A DNA stretch of 64,000 nucleotides from Lachnospiraceae bacterium. Its GTDB lineage: Bacteria; Bacillota; Clostridia; Lachnospirales; Lachnospiraceae. Made by a program: the position numbers and the translations under genes. Below the pieces are notes generated by a model. That model worked only from the letters and a program-made list of their open reading frames with translations. It was not told where the DNA came from and did no database searches. The first letter of the stretch is position 1. Every line of letters starts with the position of its first letter. Positions 17,762 through 27,072 of this stretch are shown piece after piece. The stretch lies in assembly GCA_017473115.1 (NCBI GenBank), contig JAFUNC010000004.1:124001-188000 (forward strand). Direction: 5' to 3'.

Positions 17762-19174
17762 TTATTTGTCGCTTTCTTCAACAAATTTTATCGCATCCGC
17801 TTCCTCTGTTTCATCCGTTGTTTCAGTCTCTTCCACGTTTCTGATGACAGACACGGTCTTGAAAATTTTATTCTCAATTTCAAGTGCCTTAAAATGATAC
17901 CCTGCATAATCCATTTCAAAAAGTTCATCTTCCTCCGGAATATGTTCCAGTCGGGATATCATAAAACCGTTCAAGGTCTCAAAATTCTCGTCATCAAACG
18001 TAATACCCAGTTCTTCCTCCAATTCTTCCAACGGAGTCAAACCATCGATTTCATAGATGTTTTCACCCTTTTCTTCTATGTACTCTTCTTCCTCATCATA
18101 TTCGTCAAGAATATTTCCTACAATTTCTTCCAAAATATCTTCCATGGCAACCAAACCGGAAGTTTGTCCGTACTCGTCCGATACAATTACCATCTGAAGT
18201 TTTTTCGACTGCATCTCCTGGAATAAATCATCGATATTTTTGGTTTCCGGCACAAAAACAGCCTCTCGCAGCAGTTCGGGATACGCAGATAACTTCGCTT
18301 TCGCTCTTCTGTTTTCATTTTGAAAACGAATGGCATCTTTAAAATGAAGAATACCCACAATATGGTCCAAATTTTCTTCATACACCGGATATCGACTGTT
18401 TTTTTCCGACAGCATAAAATCAATGGCATCCGGAAGATTCATTTCCACATCTATGGCAGTAATGCTGTTGCGGTTCGTCATAATGTCTTTGGCTTCCTTA
18501 TCGCCATATTCGAAAATATTGGCAATCATTTCTGCCTCTTCCGCTTCCAATACGCCAAGTTCCTGTCCTTCATTTACCATGGAAATAATTTCTTCTTCGG
18601 TCACATCCGTTTTATTACCGGTCTTTTTTATGCCAAACAAACGAAGAATCGCCTTAGCCAAAAGATTCGTCAAATCCGTTAATGGTTTTAAAACAACCGA
18701 AACCGCCATTACAACAGTTGCAAATCCTGCCATTCTTTGTACCGATAAATGCCGCACCAGACGTCTCGGAATCAGAACCGCAAACGTCAGCATAAGTACA
18801 AACGACATAAAAATCACAATTATAAAAAAAACAGCGCTTAAAATTATCTGCGGTACAACTTGTAAAACTTCCGGCATTTTATCATAATTTGTTACAATAA
18901 AATCACAACACCATTCCAATAATTTAGGAATGCTGACTGCACCTAAAACTGCCGTTGTAGCAACAATGGCAATCAATGCCCTGTTCTCATAAGCAATTTC
19001 ATTGTCATCAATATGACGCATTTTTTCTGTAAGTTTTGCACCCAGTTTTTCTTCATTTTTATCAATGTCCGTTCCCCGAATGGAATGAATCATGGCAATA
19101 AATCCACAAAACATGGCATCCATCAACAAAAGACAAACAAACAGCAGAATAAAACCTGTCATTTCCGCGTCCAT
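17762..19174 (-). CDS. CNNM/HlyC-CorC-family membrane protein with CBS domains
   Basis: A 470-residue transporter-like protein. The N-terminal DUF21/CNNM region has membrane helices at about 5-28, 68-88, 105-135 and 145-165. A CBS pair follows (about 225-345), including NSRYPVYEENLDHIVGILHFKD and IVSDEYGQTSGLVAMEDILEEIVG. A C-terminal CorC_HlyC domain (about 365-440) ends the fold, and the protein finishes in an acidic Glu/Thr tail. Members move Mg2+/Co2+ or regulate such movement; substrate here is unproven. The ribosome site GGAGGAAA supports the start. It follows endoA by 37 bases. Confidence 0.88.
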   Translation of the reverse strand: MDAEMTGFILLFVCLLLMDAMFCGFIAMIHSIRGTDIDKNEEKLGAKLTEKMRHIDDNEIAYENRALIAIVATTAVLGAVSIPKLLEWCCDFIVTNYDKMPEVLQVVPQIILSAVFFIIVIFMSFVLMLTFAVLIPRRLVRHLSVQRMAGFATVVMAVSVVLKPLTDLTNLLAKAILRLFGIKKTGNKTDVTEEEIISMVNEGQELGVLEAEEAEMIANIFEYGDKEAKDIMTNRNSITAIDVEMNLPDAIDFMLSEKNSRYPVYEENLDHIVGILHFKDAIRFQNENRRAKAKLSAYPELLREAVFVPETKNIDDLFQEMQSKKLQMVIVSDEYGQTSGLVAMEDILEEIVGNILDEYDEEEEYIEEKGENIYEIDGLTPLEELEEELGITFDDENFETLNGFMISRLEHIPEEDELFEMDYAGYHFKALEIENKIFKTVSVIRNVEETETTDETEEADAIKFVEESDK

Positions 19175-19211
19175 TAATAAATTTCCTCCGTTAGTACAAG
19201 CACTTTGTCTC

Positions 19212-19553
19212 TTATGTATGGAGTTCCAAACTGATCATAAGTGCTTTATTTACTTTCTCCATAATCTCTTCGTCCAAATGGCAAACCATCTCATGAAGTC
19301 TTTTTTTATCGATGGTTCGCAGTTGTTCAAGTAAAATTACGGAATCTTTTACCATTTGATATTTATTTGAATCCAGTTCAATATGTGTGGGCAGTTTTGC
19401 TTTGTTCATTTTACTGGTAATGGCTGCCACTATAATAGTTGGACTATGTTTATTTCCCACATCATTCTGAATAATCAATACCGGTCGGATTCCACCCTGT
19501 TCCGAACCAACCACCGGTCTCAAATCCGCATAATATATATCTCCTCGTCTCAT
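19212..19553 (-). CDS. ndoA: EndoA/MazF-type mRNA interferase
   Basis: A 113-residue PemK/MazF toxin, very similar along its length to Bacillus EndoA. Visible family segments are [29 protein letters not shown], the catalytic-region [10 protein letters not shown] and [17 protein letters not shown]. EndoA cleaves single-stranded mRNA at short U-rich pentamers. It lies 87 bases downstream of alr, as in Bacillus. However, the antitoxin gene (EndoAI), which normally lies between the two, is absent: no start-to-stop frame longer than a few codons exists in that interval. Confidence 0.93.
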   Translation of the reverse strand: MRRGDIYYADLRPVVGSEQGGIRPVLIIQNDVGNKHSPTIIVAAITSKMNKAKLPTHIELDSNKYQMVKDSVILLEQLRTIDKKRLHEMVCHLDEEIMEKVNKALMISLELHT

Positions 19554-19640
19554 GCATACACCTTCATTTCCTTATCTTTACTTACTACTATTTCCTTTTT
19601 GTCAGGTTGTATACAAAAGAACTTTTGATTTTTGTAAAAA

Positions 19641-20819
19641 TTATGCCAAGTCGTTGTGATAATCCTTGGAATAAACCTGTTCACCGTTTAAATAATATTC
19701 CTTGGGCACACGTTTACCGATATCACAAATCATTTCATAACGGAAACCGCCATACACATCACAAAGTTGTTCCACGGTAATCTCTTCCTCTCCGTCACGA
19801 CCGATTAACGTAACTTTTTCACCTTCTTTGATTTCCGGCAAATGGGTAACATCAATCATAAACTGATCCATACAAACACGGCCCAATATAGGACATCTTT
19901 TTCCGGCCACAATTACACTACCGCAATTGGACAGTCCTCTCGGATAACCATCACCATAACCTACTGGTACGGTTGCCACTCTGGTTTCACCGGTCGTAAC
20001 AAAAGTTCCGCCATAACTGATTTTGGCTCCTTCCGGCAAGGTTTTAATATATACAATTTTACTGTATAACGACAACGCAGGTTGCAATGTCATGGAATCC
20101 TTCTTCATTTCATCAGAAGGCCATACCCCGTACATGGAAATACCCACACGGCCTACATTAAATGCATCTTCTTTCATTTCCATAAGTCCGGCACTGTTAA
20201 AACAATGTCTTACTGGGAATGTATAACCTGTATTTTCTTTTATTAAATTAATAAAATTCTTAAACGATGACACTTGAGCATACGCATCACTCTTATCTTC
20301 CGCATCCCCATTGGCAAGATGTGTAAAAATGCCCTCTGCAAGAATTCCCGGCATAGCAAGCACTTCTTTGATGAAAGAAAGTCCTTTTTCGTCGGGACGA
20401 ATTCCGATACGATGCATTCCGGTATCTACCTTAACATGCACTTTAGCAATTTTACCCAATTTCAAAGCCAAGGTCGAAATCTCTTCTGCCATATCTTTAC
20501 GAAATACCGTAAAAGTAATATTTTCATTGATCAAATCTTCATAAGCATAAGGAAATGTATAGCCAAGAATCATAATCGGCTTAACAATACCGCATCTTCT
20601 TAGAATCAACGCCTCTTCCGCGGTTGCTGTTGCAAAACCGTAAATATAATCCATCTCTTCCAGACATCTGGCAATAGGCAATGCACCATGGCCGTAACCA
20701 TCTGATTTAACTACCGCCATAATTTGCACGGCATCTCCCTGTTTGCTGTGAATTTCTTTTATATTGTTGATGATGGCATCCAAATTAACCGATGCACACA
20801 CTCTTTCATAATGATTCAC
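19641..20819 (-). CDS. alr: alanine racemase
   Basis: Converts L- to D-alanine for peptidoglycan. The 392 residues start with GTG, preceded by AAGGAGGAACACC. The PLP lysine is K38 in AVVKSDGYGHG, and the opposite-face tyrosine region is VGISMYGVWPS. C-terminal barrel segments VPVGYGDGYPRGLSN and GRVCMDQFMIDVTH are all intact. It stands between nnrE/D and endoA, the same order as in Bacillus. The tail EQVYSKDYHNDLA is a little longer than average and of no evident importance. Confidence 0.95.
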   Translation of the reverse strand: MNHYERVCASVNLDAIINNIKEIHSKQGDAVQIMAVVKSDGYGHGALPIARCLEEMDYIYGFATATAEEALILRRCGIVKPIMILGYTFPYAYEDLINENITFTVFRKDMAEEISTLALKLGKIAKVHVKVDTGMHRIGIRPDEKGLSFIKEVLAMPGILAEGIFTHLANGDAEDKSDAYAQVSSFKNFINLIKENTGYTFPVRHCFNSAGLMEMKEDAFNVGRVGISMYGVWPSDEMKKDSMTLQPALSLYSKIVYIKTLPEGAKISYGGTFVTTGETRVATVPVGYGDGYPRGLSNCGSVIVAGKRCPILGRVCMDQFMIDVTHLPEIKEGEKVTLIGRDGEEEITVEQLCDVYGGFRYEMICDIGKRVPKEYYLNGEQVYSKDYHNDLA

Positions 20820-20842
20820 GGTGTTCCTCCTTCAGAATCCGT

Positions 20843-22399
20843 TTATTCTTCTATTACTTCCGCCAATGCATTGGCAATATCGCCCGCAATAAATGAATAG
20901 GTGTTGGAGCATTCCAACGCCTTATCCCCAGCCTTTCCGTGCAAAAATACCCCTTTCCATGCTGCATCAAAAGGAGCCTCTTTCTGCGCACACAAAGCAC
21001 CTATGATTCCACTCAAAACATCTCCGCTACCTGCAGTTGCCATACCGCAATTGCCGTTTTGGTTTATATAAACATTTTCTCCGTCACTGACAACGGTACC
21101 TGCATCTTTTCCTACTACAATGCAACCGTATTCTCTCGCAAAACTTCTGACCGTCTCAATATAGTCGTTCTTTAACTCCGCAACATTTTTGCCTGTCAGC
21201 CGAGACAATTCTCCGGGATGCGGAGTGATAATTACATTGCCCTTATTTTGCATTTTCAAAAGTTCTTTTAAATCATTCTCTTTTGCAATACAATTCAAGG
21301 CATCCGCATCTGCCACAATCCTTTTATTACAATGTTTCAAAACTTGTTTTACCAAAAAACATGCTGTATCATCTGTAGAAAGTCCCGGACCGATAATAAC
21401 ACAATCCGACGCTTCTATAAGTTTACATAACTCTATTTTTATCTCGTTCGTCCGTTCTGTTATCTCATTTGTGTATCCTACATGCAACGTTCCGTCTGCG
21501 TTCGCATAATAAGTATGCAAAATGGCTTCCGGCAACATTGTCTGAATCGCCGTACGATTCATCTCATGGGTAAAGACATCTGCCAGACCGGCTCCGGTAC
21601 GCAATGCCGCCAAAGCCGATAAATAACAGGCTCCATACATTGAGGAACTTCCTGCAATCACGAGAACCCTGCCAAAGGTACCTTTATTACCGTTTCTTGC
21701 CCGTTCTTTTAAAATAATACGCGAATCAATCTCCGCCGTAAAATTTTTGACCTGAAGTTCGGAAACATATTGCGTATCAATACCGATGTCTTCTACAAAA
21801 ACCTTGCCACAATACTCTGCACCGGGATATAACAAATGCCCCGGTTTATAATAGGCAAACGCCACCGTTTCCGTTGCTTTCACGGCGGTTCCCATCACAG
21901 CGCCGGTATCAGTATGAATTCCGGATGGGATATCTGCCGCAATTACCTTTGCTCCTAAAGTGGACGCCGCATTCATTGCATCTGCAGCCTCTGCAAACAC
22001 GCCTTCCACATTACGTGTCAGCCCAACGCCGAAAATACCGTCTACTATCATATCATATTCCGAAAAATCCAAGATGGTAATTGTCTTACCGCCCACTTTT
22101 ACAAAAATATCATATTGTTTTCTTACGGACGGCTTCTGTTTTTCGACTACGCCGCACAAAAACACATCCGCCCGAATTCCCTGCATCAAAAGAATTCTTG
22201 CCACTGCCAAAGCATCCCCGCCGTTATTCCCGATACCGCATACACAAAGCACACGATTCGGCTTATAATGCAACACTCGGGAAACCACTGCAAGTGCAGC
22301 CCGTTCCATCAAAACTTCCTGACAGATTCCCAAATCTTCAATTGTTGTCTTGTCCGCAGTCTGCATTTCTCCGGCTGTCAAAACATATTTTTTATTCAT
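20843..22399 (-). CDS. nnr: bifunctional NAD(P)H-hydrate epimerase / ADP-dependent dehydratase
   Basis: Repairs hydrated NAD(P)H. The 518 residues combine an N-terminal YjeF/NnrE epimerase (about 1-215, with CGIGNNGGDALAVARIL and IVDGIFGVGLTRNVEG) and a C-terminal ribokinase-like NnrD dehydratase (about 220-518, with GRVLVIAGSSSMYGACYLSA, ITPHPGELSRLTG and the catalytic GSGDVLSGIIGALCA). Both halves look complete. Only three bases separate it from the upstream gene, so it is translated from the same message; alr follows at 23 bases. Confidence 0.94.
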   Translation of the reverse strand: MNKKYVLTAGEMQTADKTTIEDLGICQEVLMERAALAVVSRVLHYKPNRVLCVCGIGNNGGDALAVARILLMQGIRADVFLCGVVEKQKPSVRKQYDIFVKVGGKTITILDFSEYDMIVDGIFGVGLTRNVEGVFAEAADAMNAASTLGAKVIAADIPSGIHTDTGAVMGTAVKATETVAFAYYKPGHLLYPGAEYCGKVFVEDIGIDTQYVSELQVKNFTAEIDSRIILKERARNGNKGTFGRVLVIAGSSSMYGACYLSALAALRTGAGLADVFTHEMNRTAIQTMLPEAILHTYYANADGTLHVGYTNEITERTNEIKIELCKLIEASDCVIIGPGLSTDDTACFLVKQVLKHCNKRIVADADALNCIAKENDLKELLKMQNKGNVIITPHPGELSRLTGKNVAELKNDYIETVRSFAREYGCIVVGKDAGTVVSDGENVYINQNGNCGMATAGSGDVLSGIIGALCAQKEAPFDAAWKGVFLHGKAGDKALECSNTYSFIAGDIANALAEVIEE

Positions 22400-22402
22400 A
22401 TC

Positions 22403-23011
22403 TTAGGAATCCTTTTTATCCATTCCGAATTTCATATCAAACAATTCAATCACATCCGCACCGAAAATATCATGCATATAAGCATATAAATCCTGATTAC
22501 GCCTTTGCATTTCTTCCTTGCGGACCATATTTTTCTTTAATTCCACGCGAATATTATTAATCCATTCCGTAATCGCTTCCACCTGCTCATGGTTTTCCTG
22601 GATATCTTCATAACATACTTCCATGGTTAAAAGCATAAGATTTTTATTTGCATTATTAATAAGTTTCGGCAAATCCAATGCTTCATCCTTATAGGCTTCC
22701 AATTTTTCATTGCATTCTTCAATCAGACGCTTGTTTTCTTCGATTTTCTTGGAAGTTTCAGGATGATCGGCATCCTCCATCATTTTTACAATTTCGTCCA
22801 TAAGACGATTCTTGATCTTCTTAATATCCTTTGTTTCCGTATTGATTTTACCCTGTTGTTTTAAAAGGGAATTCAACTCATCCTCTGCTTTTTTGATTGC
22901 CGAAGTTGAATGCACCTGGCTGAAAAGTTGATGCCATTTATGGTCCAGTGTCAAAATCGGTATCTTTTTTTCAGCAAGAGCAGGAATATATTTTTCTTCT
23001 CTTCGTGACAT
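22403..23011 (-). CDS. coiled-coil protein of unknown function
   Basis: A 202-residue, highly charged, almost entirely helical protein without membrane segments or a signal peptide. The N terminus MSRREEKYIPALAEKKIPIL reads as a short globular cap; heptad-like helices follow (about 35-115 and 135-185), and the C terminus DIFGADVIELFDMKFG is conserved-looking. The family appears common in Lachnospiraceae beside nnr, but no function is known to me. It is the second gene of the probable rex operon (77 bases after rex). Confidence 0.7.
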   Translation of the reverse strand: MSRREEKYIPALAEKKIPILTLDHKWHQLFSQVHSTSAIKKAEDELNSLLKQQGKINTETKDIKKIKNRLMDEIVKMMEDADHPETSKKIEENKRLIEECNEKLEAYKDEALDLPKLINNANKNLMLLTMEVCYEDIQENHEQVEAITEWINNIRVELKKNMVRKEEMQRRNQDLYAYMHDIFGADVIELFDMKFGMDKKDS

Positions 23012-23087
23012 AATTACGCCTTCTTTCTGTCCTACATTTCCCGGTCATCGTAAAAATATCTTTTTATTAATTAAGAACAACCATTTT

Positions 23088-23720
23088 TTACTCATTTTTA
23101 CAATTAATCTTGTATGATAACTTCATCAAACTATCAGACAAATGAACATTTTCCACCGTAACATTCTTCGGCACATCCAAATCCACATGGGCAAAGTTCC
23201 AAATACCGCGAATTCCAAACTTAATTAACTGCTTGGCAATTTCCGTAGCACTGTTTTTAGGTACTGTAAGTACGGCAATGTCAATATTATTATCCTTGAT
23301 AAAAGATTCCAGTTCCTCAATAGGACGAATCTGCATACCACGGACCTGTTTTCCCTGCAGGGCAGGATTGTTATCGAACATACCCTTAATCAAAAAGCCT
23401 CTTTTTTCAAAACTGACATAATTGGCCAATGCCTGTCCCAAATTACCGGAACCGATAATAATCAGATTGTGTTTTTTATCAAGTCCCAAAATCTTTGCAA
23501 TTTCATTGTACAAATAGTCAACATTATATCCGTATCCCTGCTGACCAAAACCACCGAAATGATTAAAATCCTGACGAATCTGGGATGCCGTAATATTCAT
23601 TCTTTTGCTTAATTCCTGAGACGAAATTCTCTCAACGCCCTCTTCTTTTAAATCGCCCAAAAATCTGAAATATCGGGGAAGTCTTGCGATAACCGCCTGC
23701 GAAATCCCTTTTTCTGCCAT
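23088..23720 (-). CDS. rex: redox-sensing transcriptional repressor Rex
   Basis: A 210-residue repressor that senses the NADH/NAD+ ratio. The winged helix occupies residues about 1-80 (VIARLPRYFRFLGDL, RISSQELSKRMNITASQIRQD, FGGFGQQGYGYNV), the Rossmann NADH site is IIGSGNLGQALANY, and a C-terminal swapped helix follows. AGGAGG precedes the start. Rex normally controls fermentation and NADH-reoxidising genes; no classical TTGTTAA-type operator was seen in the intergenic regions of this window. It heads the gene series running to endoA and beyond. Confidence 0.95.
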   Translation of the reverse strand: MAEKGISQAVIARLPRYFRFLGDLKEEGVERISSQELSKRMNITASQIRQDFNHFGGFGQQGYGYNVDYLYNEIAKILGLDKKHNLIIIGSGNLGQALANYVSFEKRGFLIKGMFDNNPALQGKQVRGMQIRPIEELESFIKDNNIDIAVLTVPKNSATEIAKQLIKFGIRGIWNFAHVDLDVPKNVTVENVHLSDSLMKLSYKINCKNE

Positions 23721-23775
23721 ACAATTTTCCTCCTAAAATCCCATTGAAGTACATGTTCTCCAACAAAGGGCCAAA

Positions 23776-24028
23776 CTAGTTATTATAAGCATCTTCATAG
23801 GCCTGATACCGCATAACCGCTTTGTCCTGATCTGCTTCTACCCCATAACCATAAAAATAACATTTTTGCTGCAGATTGCTGTACGCGCATTGGTTGTTGT
23901 GCCGGTTTTTGCATAAAAACTCTCGTTTTTTCAATGTCAACTACAGAAAACAATTTTTGATAAGCCTGCTCTACACTTGCACACTTCTTCCAATAAATCG
24001 CCTGATAAAATCAATTATCAGAAAGCAT
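23776..24028 (-). pseudogene. decayed remnant with a Sel1-like repeat at its end
   Basis: In the 492-base gap between rex and the ABC-F gene the minus strand still reads as protein in pieces. From ATG 24028 comes MLSDN, then an in-frame TGA. The next block, FYQAIYWKKCASVEQAYQKL, continues with FSVVDIEKTRVFMQKPAQQ. After a frame change near 23880 it becomes KCYFYGYGVEADQDKAVMRY and then QAYEDAYNN-stop (23776). The last part fits the Sel1 repeat pattern G-x-G-V-x-x-D-x-x-K-A-V-x-x-Y. At least one nonsense and one frameshift change are needed, so I read it as a dead gene fragment. Confidence 0.45.
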
Positions 24029-24084
24029 AATCGTTAATATTATAACATACTTCCTTCTTATTTGCACATAAAAATCTATTCTCT

Positions 24085-24113
24085 TTGCTTTTTTTCAAAA
24101 AATATCCTATAAT
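24085..24113 (+). promoter_or_regulatory. promoter of the ABC-F gene
   Basis: TTGCTT (24085-24090), 17 bases, TATAAT (24108-24113). The -10 is perfect and the -35 weak. Transcription would start around 24120, inside the leader hairpin described next. Confidence 0.55.
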
Positions 24114-24117
24114 CTTC

Positions 24118-24141
24118 TATGTGTTTTCCTATAAACACATA
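24118..24141 (+). promoter_or_regulatory. 5' leader hairpin before the ABC-F gene
   Basis: Perfect nine-base inverted repeat TATGTGTTT (24118-24126) and AAACACATA (24133-24141) with a six-base loop, at the predicted transcript start and about 70 bases ahead of the start codon. ABC-F genes of Firmicutes are often controlled by leader attenuation, but there is no T-run here; mRNA-stabilising 5' hairpin is an equal alternative. Confidence 0.4.
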
Positions 24142-24212
24142 AATGAATATAAAAAATTGATGAAAAAGGTATATAAAAACTTAATTCCTAAATAACAAGT
24201 CGGAGAATAAAT

Positions 24213-26204
24213 ATGATTTTATCCTGTCAAAACATAAGCAAATCCTTTGGCGAAAAGGATGTATTAAAAAAAGTAACGTTCCACATAAACGACCACGAAA
24301 AAGTAGCTTTAATCGGCAATAACGGCGCCGGCAAAACTACTCTTTTTCACATTATTACCAAAGAACTGGACGCAGATGCCGGTGAAATATCCATCAAAAA
24401 AGATGCCACCATCGGTTATTTGTCACAGCATCACGATTACACTTCTACCAACACGGTGTATGATGAACTTCTTGTTGTTAAAGCAGATGTGATCCGTATG
24501 GAAGAACAACTTCGTCAAATGGAAGAAGACATGAAACATCTGACTGAAGAAAATCTGGATGCTCACATGAAAACATATCATGATAAAATGCATGCTTTTG
24601 ATTTAGCCGGCGGTTATACCTATAAAAGCGATATTCAAGGGATTTTACGCGGACTTCAGTTCAAGGAAGAAGATTTTAATAAGCCCGTCTCTACTTTAAG
24701 CGGCGGAGAACGCACAAGACTTCTTTTAGGACGTATTCTGTTAGAAAAGCCCGATTTAATTCTTTTGGACGAGCCCACCAACTATTTGGACATTGAGTCT
24801 GTTCGTTGGTTGGAAAATTATCTTTTAAATGTAAAAAGTGCGGTGCTGGTAGTCTCCCACGACCGTTACTTTATCAATAAAATCGTAAGTAAAGTTGTTG
24901 AAATTGAAAGTGGCAACTCTTTGTGTTATGAAGGAAATTACGAAGATTTCATTGCTAAAAAGGAAGTTTGGCTGCAATCCCGCCTTGCCGCCTACGAAAA
25001 CCAACAGCGCGAAATCAAGCACCAGGAAGAAGTAATCAGTAAACTCCGCTCCTTCAATCGTGAAAAATCAGTAAAGCGTGCCGACAGCCGCCAGAAATTG
25101 TTAGATCGAATCGAGCGTATTGATAAGCCAACGGAAGAAAAAGCAGATATGCAGTTTACCCTCTCTCCTGCCATCACCAGCGGAAATGATGTTTTATCTG
25201 TAGAAGGTCTTGCCAAATCCTACGGTGACAGAACTTTATTCCACAATGTTTCATTCGAAATAAAAAGAGGGGAACACATTGCATTAATCGGTCAAAACGG
25301 TACCGGAAAGACCAATATTCTTAAAATTATAAACGGTCTGATAAACGCAGATAACGGCGATGTAAAACTCGGTACAAATGTAACCATCGGTTATTTTGAT
25401 CAGCAAAGCCGTGTTTTGGATGAAAACAAAACCGTATTTGATGAAATTTCAGATACTTATCCAAAACTTACCCAGACCGAAATACGTAATGTTCTTGCAG
25501 CCTTCCTTTTTACGGGCGACGAAGTCTTCCAACCCATCCGCTCTCTTAGCGGTGGTGAAAGGGGACGCGTTGTATTGGCAAAACTTATGCTTTCCGGTGC
25601 GAATTTCTTAATCCTGGACGAACCTACCAACCACTTGGACATGGTTTCCAAGGAAGTTCTGGAAGAAGCTTTGAACTCTTATACCGGCACGGTTTTATAT
25701 GTATCCCATGACCGATATTTTATCAATCGTACCGCCAGCAGAATCCTACATTTGGACGGTTGTAAGGTTACTTCCTATCAGGGTGATTACGATTATTTCC
25801 TTGAGAAATCGTCACAGGATACGGAACGTTCGGCAGATTATATGAGTAGAAGTATTTCCGGTGCCGGAAATAACAGTTCCGCAAGCGGTTCCGTTTTATC
25901 TTCTGCCGACTCTGTTTCTGCCCTTTCCAATGCGAACGAAGGCTCACAAACCGAAGCCAAACTCGATTGGGCAAAACAAAAGGAATTACAGGCCGCCAAA
26001 AGAAAACGAGAAAATCAATTAGCCAAAACCGAAAAAGAGATCGAAGAACTGGAAACTAAAATTGCTGCTATACAGGAAGAAATGTCCAAACCCGAAATTG
26101 CATCTAACTCAGTGAAATTGCAGGAATTATGCAAAGAATGTGATGCTGCGCAAAGCAGACTGGATGAATTATATGTGTTATGGGAAGAATTGAGTGAAGA
26201 ATAA
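24213..26204 (+). CDS. ABC-F family ATPase (ribosome-associated)
   Basis: A 663-residue duplicated ABC ATPase without membrane domains. ABC1 has Walker A GNNGAGKT (about 35), signature LSGGERTRLLLGR and Walker B LILLDEPTNYLDIES. An interdomain linker (about 240-300) carries Arg/Lys-rich helices. ABC2 follows with GQNGTGKT, LSGGERGRVVLAK and FLILDEPTNHLDM. A Ser-rich spacer (about 540-570) leads into a C-terminal coiled coil (about 575-660). This is the layout of YdiF/Uup-like translation factors that act in the ribosomal E site; a few relatives give antibiotic resistance, which cannot be judged here. The start has GGAG nine bases upstream. Confidence 0.92.
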   Translation: MILSCQNISKSFGEKDVLKKVTFHINDHEKVALIGNNGAGKTTLFHIITKELDADAGEISIKKDATIGYLSQHHDYTSTNTVYDELLVVKADVIRMEEQLRQMEEDMKHLTEENLDAHMKTYHDKMHAFDLAGGYTYKSDIQGILRGLQFKEEDFNKPVSTLSGGERTRLLLGRILLEKPDLILLDEPTNYLDIESVRWLENYLLNVKSAVLVVSHDRYFINKIVSKVVEIESGNSLCYEGNYEDFIAKKEVWLQSRLAAYENQQREIKHQEEVISKLRSFNREKSVKRADSRQKLLDRIERIDKPTEEKADMQFTLSPAITSGNDVLSVEGLAKSYGDRTLFHNVSFEIKRGEHIALIGQNGTGKTNILKIINGLINADNGDVKLGTNVTIGYFDQQSRVLDENKTVFDEISDTYPKLTQTEIRNVLAAFLFTGDEVFQPIRSLSGGERGRVVLAKLMLSGANFLILDEPTNHLDMVSKEVLEEALNSYTGTVLYVSHDRYFINRTASRILHLDGCKVTSYQGDYDYFLEKSSQDTERSADYMSRSISGAGNNSSASGSVLSSADSVSALSNANEGSQTEAKLDWAKQKELQAAKRKRENQLAKTEKEIEELETKIAAIQEEMSKPEIASNSVKLQELCKECDAAQSRLDELYVLWEELSEE

Positions 26205-26234
26205 ATTATAATATTCCCCCATATCATACAAACA

Positions 26235-26268
26235 AAAAGACCGTTCATACACCTTTGAACGGTCTTTT
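26235..26268. terminator. bidirectional terminator
   Basis: Inverted repeat AAAAGACCGTTCA (26235-26247) and TGAACGGTCTTTT (26256-26268), 13 perfect pairs, with A-run and T-run on opposite sides. It serves the convergent ABC-F gene and the membrane-protein pair. Confidence 0.85.
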
Positions 26269-26292
26269 ATCATTGCTTGGTTATATCAAAAA

Positions 26293-26970
26293 TTATTCCT
26301 CATTCCGGTCTTCTTTTTTTATATACTTCTCCGGAAATATAATATACCCTAAAACAAGCCCATATATAATGATTGCTATCATTATACTTCCATAATGTAA
26401 AATATAATCACTGAAATTCATAAGAAAGCCACTTATACCAACACGAAAGATATTAAAAATAAAATCAACAAAAAAATATATAACTCTGCCAATATAGGCA
26501 AATACTACTGCTTTACAAATTACTTTACTCCTTTTTTTCTTTTTATAATCCAAAAACAACATAAGAAAAACAAAAACAAATGCAATCCAAATAAAACTTG
26601 TCATAACAGTAGAAATAATCGATATCATATACGACGACGAAAGAAATTCATTCAAGATGACAAACAAAAAACCATCAAAAATTGCCAATGCTGTAATGAA
26701 ATAAACGACCGGATTTGCCCTATTTCCTTTACCAATTATAATTGTATAAATCAAAACCATCGTCCAAGAAATCATTGGTCCTATATACCAATTATGTATA
26801 AAATTTATCCTTTGACCCCAATTCATCATTTCGTATATATCCAAATACATATCCCAATCATAATTTATAGTTTTAAAAAGCATTATGTTCGAAAATATAT
26901 TATAAAATGCATACAATACTAAAAATGCACATAATGATATAAATGTTAGTTTACCCAATTTGGTTTTCAT
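26293..26970 (-). CDS. polytopic membrane protein, paralogue A
   Basis: A 225-residue, strongly hydrophobic protein with about six helices and no recognised family. It begins MKTKLGKLTFISLCAFLVLY and ends EKYIKKEDRNEE. The neighbouring gene product has the same start (MKNKLGKLTFGMLCSFLVLY), a matching PVVYFITALAIF/ITVYIITAVAIL segment and the same end (FPEKYLKTEEQNEL), so the two arose by tandem duplication. Very AT-rich, even for this genome. It follows paralogue B by 102 bases and probably depends on the same promoter. Function unknown. Confidence 0.7.
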   Translation of the reverse strand: MKTKLGKLTFISLCAFLVLYAFYNIFSNIMLFKTINYDWDMYLDIYEMMNWGQRINFIHNWYIGPMISWTMVLIYTIIIGKGNRANPVVYFITALAIFDGFLFVILNEFLSSSYMISIISTVMTSFIWIAFVFVFLMLFLDYKKKKRSKVICKAVVFAYIGRVIYFFVDFIFNIFRVGISGFLMNFSDYILHYGSIMIAIIIYGLVLGYIIFPEKYIKKEDRNEE

Positions 26971-27072
26971 ATGTATTATAATCCTTTCAAAAATATTATG
27001 TTTTAATACTACAACAACAAATAATATTCGAAATAAAACAATCCTAACTTACTTTAACGAATCTATACTTCA

